The notes below the pieces were generated by a model. That model saw only the letters and a program-made list of their open reading frames with translations. It was not told where the DNA came from and did not search any database. From NCBI RefSeq assembly GCF_964026685.1, contig NZ_OZ034688.1, positions 496,001 through 560,000 of the forward strand: 64,000 nt of DNA, in the 5' to 3' direction. The stretch's first letter is position 1. Each line of letters starts with the position of its first letter. Source of the stretch: Candidatus Providencia siddallii. GTDB taxonomy: Bacteria; Pseudomonadota; Gammaproteobacteria; Enterobacterales; Enterobacteriaceae. A program made the position numbers and the translations under genes. Shown one piece after another: positions 10,713 to 21,764 of this stretch.

Positions 10713-12197
10713 TTACCAATAACCTAATATTTTCCACCACATACCACCAATAAATAACCAAATTATTAAATTAATAAAACTTACAATAAAACCAGTTTTC
10801 CACCATTCACCTAATGTAGTATAACCAGAACCAAAAATAATAGGAGCAGTCCCCGTACCATAATGTGTAATAGACATCATTAAAGACGACGAAAAGGATA
10901 AAATTAACCCTAAAAACATTGCTGGAGCCCCAATTGATAACCCAGCTGCAAAAAATGCACTAAACATTGCTGTAATATGTGCTGTTGTACTAGCAAAGAA
11001 ATAATGAGAATATACATATATTAACAATAAAATTAACATTCCATAAAACCAATTAATTCCCATGCTATGAATAATAGTTCCTACTGTTAATGACATCCAT
11101 TTTATCAAACCTAGTTTACCAAGATAAGTTGCCATCATCACAAGTGCTGAAAACCAAATTATTGTATCCCAAGCACCTTTGTTTTTAAGAACATCATCCC
11201 AACTAATTACTCCTGTAATCAACAACAAACTTAATCCAATAAACGCAGCAGTTGTTGGGTTTATAGTAAACATAGGACCAAATATCATTGATGGAACACC
11301 AATCCACATTATTAATAACAATAAAAAAATACCAATAGTAATTTTTTCAGCTGTTGAAATAGGACCTAAATTACGTATACATTCTTTAGCAAAATTAGGA
11401 GCGTCAGGTGTTGAAGTAATTTCAGGTTTATATAGAACATATATAATTAAAGGTGTAAGTATTAATGATATTATAGCTGGAACAAATGCAGCGATAGCCC
11501 ACATACTCCACGTAATCATATTACCATGATTAGTTTCATTAACTATCAAATTAACAATTAAAGGATTTGGAGCAGTTGCAGTGATAAACATAGCAGACGT
11601 AATTGGATTAATATTATAATTAACAAGAGCTAAATAGCGACCTATTTTACTAGAAGTCCCATCTTCAGCTTTTGAATTAAAACTATTAGATATAGAACGC
11701 ATAATTGGATGAATTATTCCACCACCACGAGCTGTATTACTAGGTGTAATAGGAGCTAATATTGTTTCAGCAAAAGCAAGCGAATAAGCAATTCCTAAAG
11801 TTTTTTTACCAAATAACGAAATTATATAATATCCAATACGAGATCCTAATCCAGTTTTATTTAAACTAATAGAAATCATAATTGAAATACCTATTAGCCA
11901 AATTAAATCATTAGAAAAACCACTTAATGCATCAACTATCGCTCCTTTAAATGATCCTGAATTAGTTACACCAGTTAAGGCAACTAAAGAAATAGCAATT
12001 ATTGAAACAGCTCCAATTGGTAAAACTTTACCAATAATTGCAGCAATAGTACCTACAAATAAAGCTAAAAGATGCCATGCATTCGAATCAACTGCATTTG
12101 GAATCGGGATTAAAAACCAGATTATTAATGATATTGCAACTACAATTAAAAATGGTATTAATTTTAATGGCGTTAATTTATTCATAATTATATCCAT
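10713..12197 (-). CDS. DASS-family dicarboxylate (2-oxoglutarate/malate-type) transporter
   Basis: This 494-residue inner-membrane protein has about a dozen hydrophobic segments and resembles the divalent anion:sodium symporter family (CitT, TtdT, YbhI). The two family Ser-Asn-Thr hairpins are visible: APITPSNTARGGG near residue 150 and the second-half region around FFASTTAH and SITHYGTGTAP. WDDVLKNKGAWDTIIW is also typical. These carriers move C4 dicarboxylates, tartrate, citrate or 2-oxoglutarate by exchange or sodium symport; the exact substrate cannot be read from sequence. The start could be Met1 or Met5. It stands alone, flanked by a terminator and an 800-base spacer. It is an unusual keeper in a reduced genome and pairs sensibly with the malate dehydrogenase at 24432. 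Confidence 0.88.
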   Translation of the reverse strand: MDIIMNKLTPLKLIPFLIVVAISLIIWFLIPIPNAVDSNAWHLLALFVGTIAAIIGKVLPIGAVSIIAISLVALTGVTNSGSFKGAIVDALSGFSNDLIWLIGISIMISISLNKTGLGSRIGYYIISLFGKKTLGIAYSLAFAETILAPITPSNTARGGGIIHPIMRSISNSFNSKAEDGTSSKIGRYLALVNYNINPITSAMFITATAPNPLIVNLIVNETNHGNMITWSMWAIAAFVPAIISLILTPLIIYVLYKPEITSTPDAPNFAKECIRNLGPISTAEKITIGIFLLLLIMWIGVPSMIFGPMFTINPTTAAFIGLSLLLITGVISWDDVLKNKGAWDTIIWFSALVMMATYLGKLGLIKWMSLTVGTIIHSMGINWFYGMLILLLIYVYSHYFFASTTAHITAMFSAFFAAGLSIGAPAMFLGLILSFSSSLMMSITHYGTGTAPIIFGSGYTTLGEWWKTGFIVSFINLIIWLFIGGMWWKILGYW

Positions 12198-13014
12198 ACA
12201 AATTTATAAAATCTAATACGTTTAAATTTTAAACAAAAACATTTTTATAAAAAACAATAATTAATAATTATTAAAAAAATATTTTTTAATATAAACATAT
12301 TTTTTATAAAATCAAATAATATTTTAGAAAAAATAAAAAAACAAAAATATAAAACAATATGTATTAAATATATTATTAAAATTTTATGTTTATACAATAC
12401 TAATTATTTAATATCATTTTATGAATTATAATAAAATAACATATTATTAAGTATATTTTTAAAAAAAATAAATACCTATATTTATATTAATAAAAATAAT
12501 AATTAAACATATAATTTTACATTTTATTATTTAATTAATTATATTTTCTAAAAAAATATTTTTTTTAATTTTTAATTAATACAATAATTAAAAAAATAAA
12601 ATTTAAAAAAAATATTTTTATTTAAAAAATATAAGATCATATAGAAAACTAATTATTTATGATTAATATAAAATATTAAAAAAAAATTTACATAGTAATT
12701 TTACACAAAAATAAAAAAATAGATTATTTTTAATAAAAAACTAAATATAATTTTTTAATACAATATCAAAACATTAATTATAATGTACGATTAATATCAT
12801 TAAACAAAAAAAATTACATAAAGTAATTTAATGATTACTTATATATAAAAATATTTTATATTATAAATATAACTAAATTTTAAAAAAAATTATATTTAAT
12901 ATTTTTTTATAGATATTTTAAGAAAATAATTTGTTTAAAAGTATAGTTACTGATATAAAATATAATATATATAATTAATTTATAACTACATTAAAAACTG
13001 CACATGGAACTAAA
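12198..13014. other. AT-rich spacer between divergent transporter gene and kdsD
   Basis: About 800 bases of nearly pure A+T with no credible reading frame and no tRNA-like fold. It should hold the promoters for both divergent genes; one candidate near kdsD is listed. No remnant of an ancestral gene was recognised. Confidence 0.6.
12931..12959 (+). promoter_or_regulatory. Candidate sigma-70 promoter for the kdsD-lptB cluster
   Basis: TTGTTT at 12931-12936 and TATAAA at 12954-12959 are separated by 17 bases, with an extended TG at 12951-12952. Transcription would begin about 45-50 bases before the kdsD start. In DNA this AT-rich, similar boxes arise by chance, so support is modest. Confidence 0.35.
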
Positions 13015-13983
13015 ATGTTAATTTTTGATTTTAAAAAAATAGGAAAAAAAGTAATTAATATTGAATATAAAGCTATTTGTAACCTTGACCAAAGTATAAA
13101 TGATAATTTTAATCATGTTTGTCAATCAATTTTTTATTGTAAAGGTAAAATTATTGTAATGGGTATGGGGAAATCTGGACATATAGGACGTAAGATTGCT
13201 GCTACTTTTTCTAGCACTGGAACGCCATCATTTTTCATTCATCCAGCAGAAGCTAAACATGGAGATTTAGGAGTAATTACAAAACAAGACATTGTCTTAG
13301 CTATTTCAAATTCAGGTGAATCTGATGAAATTTTAGATTTAATTCCTTCTTTTAAAAAAAATAAAATAAAGTTAATATGCATAACTAATAATTCTAATAG
13401 TAAAATGGGAAAATATGCAGATATTCACTTAAATATAAACATAACACAAGAAGCATGTCCATTAGGGTTAGCTCCAACTACTAGCACCACTGCAACATTA
13501 ATAATAGGTGATGCTTTAGCAATTGCCTTATTAACTGCAAGAGGATTTACAGCAGCTGATTTTGCAATATCTCATCCTGGAGGAGCTCTTGGAAAAAAAC
13601 ATTTACTTTTAGTTAGTGACGTAATGAAAGTAGGAAATGATATACCTTGTATAAACAAAAATGCTTCATTAAATGAAGCATTAACTGAAATTAATAATAA
13701 AAAAATTGGTATGACAGTAATTTGCGATGATGATATGAATATTAATGGCGTTTTTACTAATAGTGATTTGCATAGAATATTCAATTCTACAATTGATTTT
13801 AATAAAATTAAAATTTCAGATCTAATGACATCTGGCGGCATTAGAGTTAGACCAGATATATTAGCAATAGAAGCAATGAAGCTAATGAAAACAAAACATA
13901 TTACATCTCTATTAGTTGCTAAAAATAACAAATTAATAGGTGTACTTAATATACATAATTTACTTAAAATAAATTTTTTATAA
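13015..13983 (+). CDS. kdsD: KdsD, arabinose-5-phosphate isomerase
   Basis: KdsD converts ribulose 5-phosphate to arabinose 5-phosphate, the first committed step to Kdo of the LPS core. The 322-residue protein (E. coli 328) has an N-terminal SIS sugar-isomerase domain with MGMGKSGHIGRKIAATFSST near residue 44, ISNSGESDE near 101 and CPLGLAPTTSTTA. Two C-terminal CBS motifs follow from about residue 205. It leads the co-directional kdsD-kdsC-lptC-lptA-lptB group, tightly spaced as in E. coli. Confidence 0.97.
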   Translation: MLIFDFKKIGKKVINIEYKAICNLDQSINDNFNHVCQSIFYCKGKIIVMGMGKSGHIGRKIAATFSSTGTPSFFIHPAEAKHGDLGVITKQDIVLAISNSGESDEILDLIPSFKKNKIKLICITNNSNSKMGKYADIHLNINITQEACPLGLAPTTSTTATLIIGDALAIALLTARGFTAADFAISHPGGALGKKHLLLVSDVMKVGNDIPCINKNASLNEALTEINNKKIGMTVICDDDMNINGVFTNSDLHRIFNSTIDFNKIKISDLMTSGGIRVRPDILAIEAMKLMKTKHITSLLVAKNNKLIGVLNIHNLLKINFL

Positions 13984-13995
13984 AAACTAAAAAAA

Positions 13996-14547
13996 ATGAA
14001 ATTAAACTCATATTATAATTTTTTGAATTTTCTTAATTTAAAAAAATTTATAAAAATAAAATTACTTATATGTGATGTTGATGGTGTTATGTCTGATGGA
14101 TCATTTTATATTGGTAATAATGAAGAATTAAAAATTTTCAATGCTCAAGATGGATATGGTATACATTATTTATTAAAAAATAACATTCAAGTTGCAATTA
14201 TTACAGAAAAAAAAACAAAATTACTTAAAAAAAGATCTAATAATTTAGGTATAAAACATATTTATCAAGGTCAAAAAAATAAACTTTTAATCTATAATAA
14301 ATTATTAAATATCTTAAAAATAAAAAAAAAAGAAATTGCTTATATTGGAGATGATTTAAATGATTTATCAATTATTAAAAAAGTAGGTTTATCTATAGCT
14401 GTAGCAAATGCTCATCCAATGTTACAATTAAATGTAGATTACATAACAAATAACCACGGAGGTAAAGGTGCAATCCGTGAAGTATGTGATTTAATTCTTT
14501 TTTCTCAAGGAAAATTAGAAAAAACTTACAAAATTAATTATAATTAA
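13996..14547 (+). CDS. kdsC: KdsC, Kdo-8-phosphate phosphatase
   Basis: KdsC removes the phosphate of Kdo 8-phosphate to give Kdo. The 183-residue HAD-family protein has the nucleophile motif CDVDGVMSDG near residue 26, a Lys-rich middle, and the acid pair in YIGDDLNDLSI near 116. It starts 12 bases after kdsD, and its TAA overlaps the ATG of lptC by one base, so the cluster is translationally packed. Confidence 0.96.
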   Translation: MKLNSYYNFLNFLNLKKFIKIKLLICDVDGVMSDGSFYIGNNEELKIFNAQDGYGIHYLLKNNIQVAIITEKKTKLLKKRSNNLGIKHIYQGQKNKLLIYNKLLNILKIKKKEIAYIGDDLNDLSIIKKVGLSIAVANAHPMLQLNVDYITNNHGGKGAIREVCDLILFSQGKLEKTYKINYN

Positions 14548-15113
14548 TGAATATTTTTAAAAAATGGTCAATTATTATTTTATTTTTTATAACAATCCCA
14601 CTTATTATATTAAATATAAAAAATAAAATGTTTTTTACTAAAATTGATCAAAAAAAAAATAACGATCAACCTGATCATCAAATAAATAATTCTACAACAT
14701 TCATATATTCTACAAATGGGAATTTAATATATAAATTTTTTTCAGATAAAACAAATAATTATAATAAAAAAAAAACCACTTTGTTTTTAAATCCAATTTT
14801 AATAACTTATAATAAAAAAGGAATTCCAACATGAAAAATAAAATCACTAAAAAGTAAATTAATAAACACTAATATAATTTATTTCTACAATAATGTACAA
14901 ATAAACAATCTCATAAAAAAAACAATAATTCAACAAATTACAACTAAAAATGCAATATTTAATTTAACAACAAAAGATTTTTTTTCTGATGAAAAAACAA
15001 TTATTATTGGCCATAATTTATTATCTAATAGTTTAAAAATAAAAATAAATTTTTGTAACGAAACAATTGAATTAATAAAAGATGTAAAAACTTCTTATAA
15101 AATAAAAAAATAA
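14547..15113 (+). CDS. lptC: LptC, LPS export bitopic membrane protein; UGA Trp codon
   Basis: LptC passes LPS from the LptB2FG transporter to LptA in the periplasm. With TGA at 14832-14834 read as Trp the protein has 188 residues (E. coli 191): one N-terminal membrane segment (about 6-25), then a beta-jellyroll. The TGA gives PTWKIKS, matching the conserved PTW near residue 95 of the family. The C-terminus ELIKDVKTSYKI also fits. It overlaps kdsC by one base and ends one base before lptA. Confidence 0.94.
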
Positions 15114-15114
15114 A

Positions 15115-15630
15115 ATGAATAAAATAATTCTTTTTTTAAAAAAAATAATTATAATTTATATTACAATTATCAGTTTTCCGCTTATAGCATTAAAAAATGA
15201 TATTCAACAGCAATTAAATATATTTTCAAATAAACAATTTATTGATTTTAAAAAAAATATCACAATGTTTTCAAACAATGTTGTAATTAAACAAGGAACT
15301 ATAAATATAAAAGCAGATAAAGTAATAATTACTCATCAAAAAAATAATAATAATAAAATTACTATAGAAGCTTTTGGGGCTCCAATAACTTTTCATCAAT
15401 TACAAGATAATGGAAATATAATTAAAGGAAATTCAAAACAAGCTAGATATGAAGTTGATAAAAAACTTATTATATTAAAAGGAAATGCGCATCTTGAACA
15501 ATTAGATAATAACATTTCTAGCGATATAATCACATATATTATTTCAAAACAAAAAATAGAAGCTTTTAGTAATAAAGGAAATCATGTAACTACAATTTTA
15601 TATCCAAAACAATTAAAAAATAATTTTTAA
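15115..15630 (+). CDS. lptA: LptA, periplasmic LPS-binding bridge protein
   Basis: LptA polymerises between LptC and LptD and carries LPS across the periplasm. The 171-residue protein begins with a signal peptide (a lysine pair and hydrophobic run to about residue 25, ending near PLIALK). The mature OstA/LptA jellyroll includes FSNNVVIKQGTINIKADKV and KGNSKQARYEVDKK. It sits between lptC and lptB as in E. coli. Length is slightly under the usual 185. Confidence 0.94.
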   Translation: MNKIILFLKKIIIIYITIISFPLIALKNDIQQQLNIFSNKQFIDFKKNITMFSNNVVIKQGTINIKADKVIITHQKNNNNKITIEAFGAPITFHQLQDNGNIIKGNSKQARYEVDKKLIILKGNAHLEQLDNNISSDIITYIISKQKIEAFSNKGNHVTTILYPKQLKNNF

Positions 15631-15667
15631 CTATTTTAACAAATAAAAAATTAAAACAAAAAATAAA

Positions 15668-16393
15668 ATGACAAAATTAATTGGAAAAAATTTAATTAAA
15701 AAATATAAAAATCGTACAATAATTAATAATATCACTATTGAAGTGAATTCAAAAGAAATAGTTGGTTTATTAGGTCCAAATGGAGCAGGTAAAACAACAG
15801 CTTTTTATATAATGGTAGGAATCATTCAGGTAGACAATGGTAAAATTATGATTGATTCTAAAGATATTACATTATTTCCTCTTCATGAAAGAGCAAAACT
15901 AGGAATTGGTTATTTACCTCAAGAGCCTTGCATATTTAGACGATTAAATGTCTATGATAATTTAATGGCAATTTTTGAAATAAGACAAGATTTAAATTTA
16001 AAACAACGAAAAGAAAAAACTGAAAAACTAATGGAAAGGTTTAATTTAAAACATATATATAATAATATGGGATATTCGCTTTCTGGTGGAGAACGACGAA
16101 GAGTAGAAATAGCAAGAGCTGTTGCAGCAAATCCAAAATTTATTTTATTAGATGAACCTTTTGCTGGTGTAGATCCAATATCTATACTTGATATAAAAAA
16201 AATAATTAAAGATCTTTGTAATTATGGTATTGGGATACTTATTACAGATCATAATGTACGTGAAACATTAGATGTTTGTAAAAAAGCATATATAGTAAAT
16301 CAAGGTGAAATAATAGCTAATGGGAAACCAATAAATATACTTAACAATGAACAAGTAAAACGTGTTTATCTAGGAGATAATTTTCATTTATAA
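15668..16393 (+). CDS. lptB: LptB, LPS export ABC ATPase
   Basis: LptB is the cytosolic ATPase that powers LPS extraction with LptF and LptG. The 241 residues contain Walker [10 protein letters not shown] near 37, the Q-loop in [12 protein letters not shown], the ABC signature [14 protein letters not shown] near 138, Walker [14 protein letters not shown] near 158 and the switch His in [11 protein letters not shown]. In E. coli rpoN, hpf and ptsN follow; here a 270-base spacer leads straight to rapZ. Confidence 0.98.
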   Translation: MTKLIGKNLIKKYKNRTIINNITIEVNSKEIVGLLGPNGAGKTTAFYIMVGIIQVDNGKIMIDSKDITLFPLHERAKLGIGYLPQEPCIFRRLNVYDNLMAIFEIRQDLNLKQRKEKTEKLMERFNLKHIYNNMGYSLSGGERRRVEIARAVAANPKFILLDEPFAGVDPISILDIKKIIKDLCNYGIGILITDHNVRETLDVCKKAYIVNQGEIIANGKPINILNNEQVKRVYLGDNFHL

Positions 16394-16665
16394 AATATTA
16401 AATAATTATTAAAATGAATAAAATATCACTGTTTTATATAAAAAAATATAGATATCTTATTTATTTTTTTTACAAAAATTACATATTAAATATTAAAAAA
16501 CTAAAGAAAAATAAATAGTATTATAAAATAAAAAAATGATATTTTTAAAAATTTATTCATACATCAATAATGTCATTATAATTTTTAATAAAATAACATC
16601 AAAAAACAATAAAATATCAGTTCATTTAAAAACTCAACAAAAAAAATAAAAAAAGGAGTATTATA

Positions 16666-17560
16666 ATGATGCTGATAATTATTAGTGGATGTTCTGGTTC
16701 TGGAAAATCTGTTGCATTACATACATTAGAAGATATCGGGTTCTACTGTGTAGATAATTTACCTGTTAATTTATTACCAGAATTAACATTCTTATTAGCC
16801 AAAAAAAAAATTTTCAACAGCAGTAAGCATTGATATACGTAATATACCAAACAATTTTAAAATATTTGAAAAAACTATAAATAAACTACCATCAATTTTT
16901 TTTCATCAATTATTATTTTTAGATGCTAATTATAATACAATTATTAAAAGATATAGTGACACTAGAAGAATACATCCGTTATTTAATAAAAATTTATTAC
17001 TTGAAAAAGCAATTAAAAAAGAAAATAAAATTTTAGAACAAATCAGATCTTGTACTGATTTAATAATAGATACTTCAGAAATGTCTGTTCATGAATTATT
17101 AGAAACTATAAAAAATCGTTTAGTTGGTAAACATAAACGAAAATTAACTATAATATTTAAATCATTTGGTTTTAAATATGGTCTTCCAATTGATGCAGAT
17201 TATGTATTTGATGTAAGATTTTTACCTAATCCTTATTGAAACTTAAAATTACGTTCAATAACTGGTCTTGACAATCCTGTTAAAAATTTTTTAGATAAAA
17301 ACACCGAAATATATAATTTTATTTATCAAACTAAAAATTATATAAAATTATGGCTTCCAATGTTAGAAACAAATAATCGTAGTTATTTAACTATTGCTAT
17401 AGGTTGCACTGGCGGAAAACATTGTTCAGTATATATAGTAGAACAATTAGTTAAATATTTTCGTTCTAATGGTAAAAATGTTCAATCATATCATAGAACA
17501 CTAGAAAAAATAAAAAACATTAAAATTTTAGTATTAATATTAACAATATATTATTTTTAA
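16666..17560 (+). CDS. rapZ: RapZ, RNase adapter protein; poly-A frameshift and one UGA Trp codon
   Basis: RapZ senses glucosamine 6-phosphate and, in E. coli, guides RNase E to the GlmZ RNA to tune GlmS. A strong AGGAG precedes the start. The first frame gives [13 protein letters not shown] (Walker A) and [14 protein letters not shown], then at ten A (16801-16810) the frame is one base off. From 16811 the other frame continues as [11 protein letters not shown] and runs to the family C-terminus [23 protein letters not shown]. Nine A would restore one frame. TGA at 17237-17239 is the Trp of LPNPYWNLK. Everything outside the A run is well conserved, so slippage or a sequencing error is likelier than an old pseudogene. 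The usual HRSVYIAEQ site reads HCSVY here. Confidence 0.85.
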
Positions 17561-17569
17561 TAAAAATAT

Positions 17570-17598
17570 TTATCTATTACAAACATTGTAATAGATAA
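17570..17598 (+). terminator. Hairpin just after rapZ
   Basis: A 13-bp perfect stem (core ATCTATTACAA with TTGTAATAGAT) and the loop ACA begin ten bases after the rapZ stop. No clean U-tract follows at once, but the spot between convergent genes fits a transcription end. Confidence 0.55.
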
Positions 17599-17664
17599 TA
17601 AATTACAAAATTTATATTTTATATTAATAAAATTTTAATTATTTTTTTAAGAAATATATTTTTA

Positions 17665-17688
17665 TTTTTTTTTTTTTTTTTTTTTTTT
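17665..17688. repeat. Homopolymer of 24 T
   Basis: An unbroken run of 24 T lies in the spacer between convergent rapZ and mreD. It is far longer than any other single-base run noticed in the window and is likely unstable in replication and hard to sequence. Confidence 0.95.
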
Positions 17689-17754
17689 AAAAAATTAAAT
17701 AAATTAATTTTAAAAAAAATAACATCTAATCAATATATAAAAATATCAAAAATA

Positions 17755-18231
17755 TTAACAATTAATTTTTTTAAAAAATAAAAATAATAATGGCCATATA
17801 AAACCATTAATTACACAATTTAAAAATATTTTTAAAGAAAAAAATATATCAAAAAACAAATATTCAATAATAAACGTAACTAAATTTTGAACAATAGTAA
17901 ATAAAATAACTAATAAAATCTGTTGCCATAAAGTTATATTACGAAATAATTGTTCTTTATATGTTAAAAAATAACAAATTATACTAAATAATAATGCATT
18001 TATACCTAATACATAACCTTGAATAAAATCAACAATAATGCCCAAAAAAAAACTAACCCATATACCAATCAAACAAGGTGAAATTATTAACCAATAAAAT
18101 AAAACTAAAAATAACAATGTAGGACGATATATAATAAACTCTTTAGGCCATAATATAAATTCTAAAATAAAAGCAACAAAAAAAGATAAAAAAACAAAAG
18201 TATATTTATCTTCACTTAAAATTTTATTCAC
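17755..18231 (-). CDS. mreD: MreD, rod-shape-determining membrane protein
   Basis: MreD is a small inner-membrane partner of MreB and MreC in the elongasome. The 158-residue protein is almost wholly hydrophobic, with five or six membrane segments and the family-like core FLGIIVDFIQGYVLGINALLF near residues 62-82. The start is a GTG at 18231. It follows mreC on the minus strand with a 28-base gap, the mreBCD order of enterobacteria. Confidence 0.92.
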   Translation of the reverse strand: MNKILSEDKYTFVFLSFFVAFILEFILWPKEFIIYRPTLLFLVLFYWLIISPCLIGIWVSFFLGIIVDFIQGYVLGINALLFSIICYFLTYKEQLFRNITLWQQILLVILFTIVQNLVTFIIEYLFFDIFFSLKIFLNCVINGFIWPLLFLFFKKINC

Positions 18232-18259
18232 ATTTAAAACACCAAATATTATAACAAAA

Positions 18260-19165
18260 CTATCTTTTAACTAAATTAATTTTATTAAAACGATAGTTAG
18301 CTGAACGATATACATCAGAAATATCAGATAAAGTTTTTATTTTTCTTTTATTAACCCATAACAATAAAACATAACGTAATCTTTTTAATTCTGCATATGG
18401 TTTTACAAAAATAACTCTACATGCACGTTGTATATCATATTTAATATTAATAACAACACCAACTGGATAACCTTCTGGAAATTTATTCCCTAAACTAGAT
18501 GTAACTAATATATCTCCGATACGAATATCATTTTTTCCTTGCCAATAACACAATAAAAAATCATCTAAACAACCATTACCTGAAGCAATCATACGAATAT
18601 CATTACGTAAAACTTGTACAGGCAAAGCATGTGATATATCACAAATCAATAACACACGGCTATTAAACTTATTAACGCTGATTACTTGCCCAACTATACC
18701 TTTATCATTTATAATTGGTTGCCCATCATACACTCCATCAATAAATCCTCTGTCAATAACTATTTGATCTCGATAATACGTTTTTGTATTTGAAATAACT
18801 TCTGCCATCATTACACGTTCTTCTTGAAGTAAAGGTGCGCCTAATAATTTTTTTAATTTAAAATTTTCTTCTTTTAAATGATTAAAAAGAAGAAAATTTG
18901 CATTTTTTAAAAATAACTCTTTACGTAATAATTTATTTTCAAATTGAATTTGTCTTTTATATGAAAATTTTTCTAATGCATTATTAAATATTTTTATAGA
19001 AGTATTACTTAATAAATAAAATGGATTAGCAATCATATCTAAATAATTTCGAATTATATTTAAAAATTCAAATTTCAAATCAATAGATATAATTATCAAA
19101 GCAATAAATATTGCAGAAGAAATACGAAAATGTAATGACGAATCACGTCTAAAAATTGATTTCAT
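18260..19165 (-). CDS. mreC: MreC, rod-shape-determining protein
   Basis: MreC is a bitopic protein whose periplasmic domain links MreB to the cell-wall synthases. Its 301 residues have a membrane segment at about 12-32, a coiled-coil stretch near 65-110 (QFENKLLRKELFLKNANF), then the beta-barrel domain with ISNTKTYYRDQIVIDRG, GVYDGQPIINDKGIVGQV and FPEGYPVGVV. E. coli MreC is longer (367) through an extra C-terminal tail, which this protein lacks. It ends in TAG. Confidence 0.95.
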   Translation of the reverse strand: MKSIFRRDSSLHFRISSAIFIALIIISIDLKFEFLNIIRNYLDMIANPFYLLSNTSIKIFNNALEKFSYKRQIQFENKLLRKELFLKNANFLLFNHLKEENFKLKKLLGAPLLQEERVMMAEVISNTKTYYRDQIVIDRGFIDGVYDGQPIINDKGIVGQVISVNKFNSRVLLICDISHALPVQVLRNDIRMIASGNGCLDDFLLCYWQGKNDIRIGDILVTSSLGNKFPEGYPVGVVINIKYDIQRACRVIFVKPYAELKRLRYVLLLWVNKRKIKTLSDISDVYRSANYRFNKINLVKR

Positions 19166-19228
19166 TTATAAAACTTTTAATATTAAAAAATACTAATTTA
19201 AAAACAATATTAAAAACTTTTTAATTTT

Positions 19229-20811
<1,583 letters not shown>

Positions 20812-21285
20812 ATGACAAAAAAAAATCATATTTTACTTTTAAATGGTCCAAATTTAAATTTATTAGGAATTCGTGAACCTAATAAATATACTAATATTAG
20901 TCTTAAAAAAATTATAAATAAACTAACAAAAGAAGCCATAAAATTAAATGTTAATCTAAGCCATTTTCAATCAAATGCAGAACATAAACTAATTAATAAA
21001 ATTCATTGTGCACAAAAAAATCATATTGATTTTATTTTGATTAATCCAGCTGCTTTTACACATACAAGTATAGCTATATTAGATGCAATATTATCAGTGT
21101 GTATTCCATTTATTGAAATACATTTAACTAACATTTATGCTAGAGAAAGTTTTCGTCAAAAATCTTTTTTTTCTAATAAAGCTATAGGAGTGATATGTGG
21201 ATTAGGTGCAGATGGTTATAGTTTTGCTTTACAAACAGCGGTAAAACACTTAATTTTAATTAAAACAACTAAAAATACGGAATAA
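20812..21285 (+). CDS. aroQ: AroQ, type II 3-dehydroquinate dehydratase
   Basis: AroQ dehydrates 3-dehydroquinate to 3-dehydroshikimate in the shikimate pathway. The 157 residues have the type II signature [19 protein letters not shown] at the start with the lid Arg and catalytic Tyr, [15 protein letters not shown] near residue 76, and the His in [17 protein letters not shown] near 100. It stands upstream of accB by five bases. Type II AroQ rather than AroD is typical of many gammaproteobacteria. Confidence 0.97.
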   Translation: MTKKNHILLLNGPNLNLLGIREPNKYTNISLKKIINKLTKEAIKLNVNLSHFQSNAEHKLINKIHCAQKNHIDFILINPAAFTHTSIAILDAILSVCIPFIEIHLTNIYARESFRQKSFFSNKAIGVICGLGADGYSFALQTAVKHLILIKTTKNTE

Positions 21286-21290
21286 TATTA

Positions 21291-21749
21291 ATGAATATTC
21301 GAAAAATTAAAAAAATAATTGAATTAATCGAAAAAAGTAATATTTCTGAATTAGAAATTTGTGAAGGAGAAGAATCATTACGAATAAATCGCGATTTATC
21401 TCTTAATAAAACAACACATAAACAATATTGTTTAACAACAAATTCATCTGAACATAATATTACTAATAAAAATATTAATTTAGAAAAAAATACTAATCAA
21501 ACTGTACTATCTACAGAACATAAAGTTTTATCACCAATAGTTGGAACTTTTTATCGAGCTCTAAACCCAAAAGCAAAACCTTTTGTAGAAATTGGACAAA
21601 AAGTAACAATAGGAGATCCTATTTGCATTATTGAAGCAATGAAAATGATGAATCAAATAGAAGCAGACAAAACAGGTACAATAAAAGCTATTTTATTACA
21701 AAACGGTGATACTGTAGAATTTAACGAACCATTAATTATCATTGAATAA
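21291..21749 (+). CDS. accB: AccB, biotin carboxyl carrier protein
   Basis: AccB carries biotin between the carboxylase and transcarboxylase parts of acetyl-CoA carboxylase in fatty acid synthesis. The 152-residue protein has the N-terminal region, a flexible Asn/Thr-rich linker, and the biotinyl domain with the thumb-region [18 protein letters not shown] and the biotinylated Lys in [12 protein letters not shown] near residue 118. Biotin must be made or imported for this to work. Confidence 0.98.
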   Translation: MNIRKIKKIIELIEKSNISELEICEGEESLRINRDLSLNKTTHKQYCLTTNSSEHNITNKNINLEKNTNQTVLSTEHKVLSPIVGTFYRALNPKAKPFVEIGQKVTIGDPICIIEAMKMMNQIEADKTGTIKAILLQNGDTVEFNEPLIIIE

Positions 21750-21764
21750 TAAGGCAAATGTGTT

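Noticed and set aside
13572-13931. 119-residue minus-strand frame opposite kdsD
   Set aside because: It is antisense to the conserved CBS domain of KdsD and has no recognisable motif.
16666-17560. rapZ, rlmE and nlpI as plain pseudogenes
   Set aside because: Each has only one lesion, in a homopolymer, and strong conservation on both sides, which is unlike gene decay.
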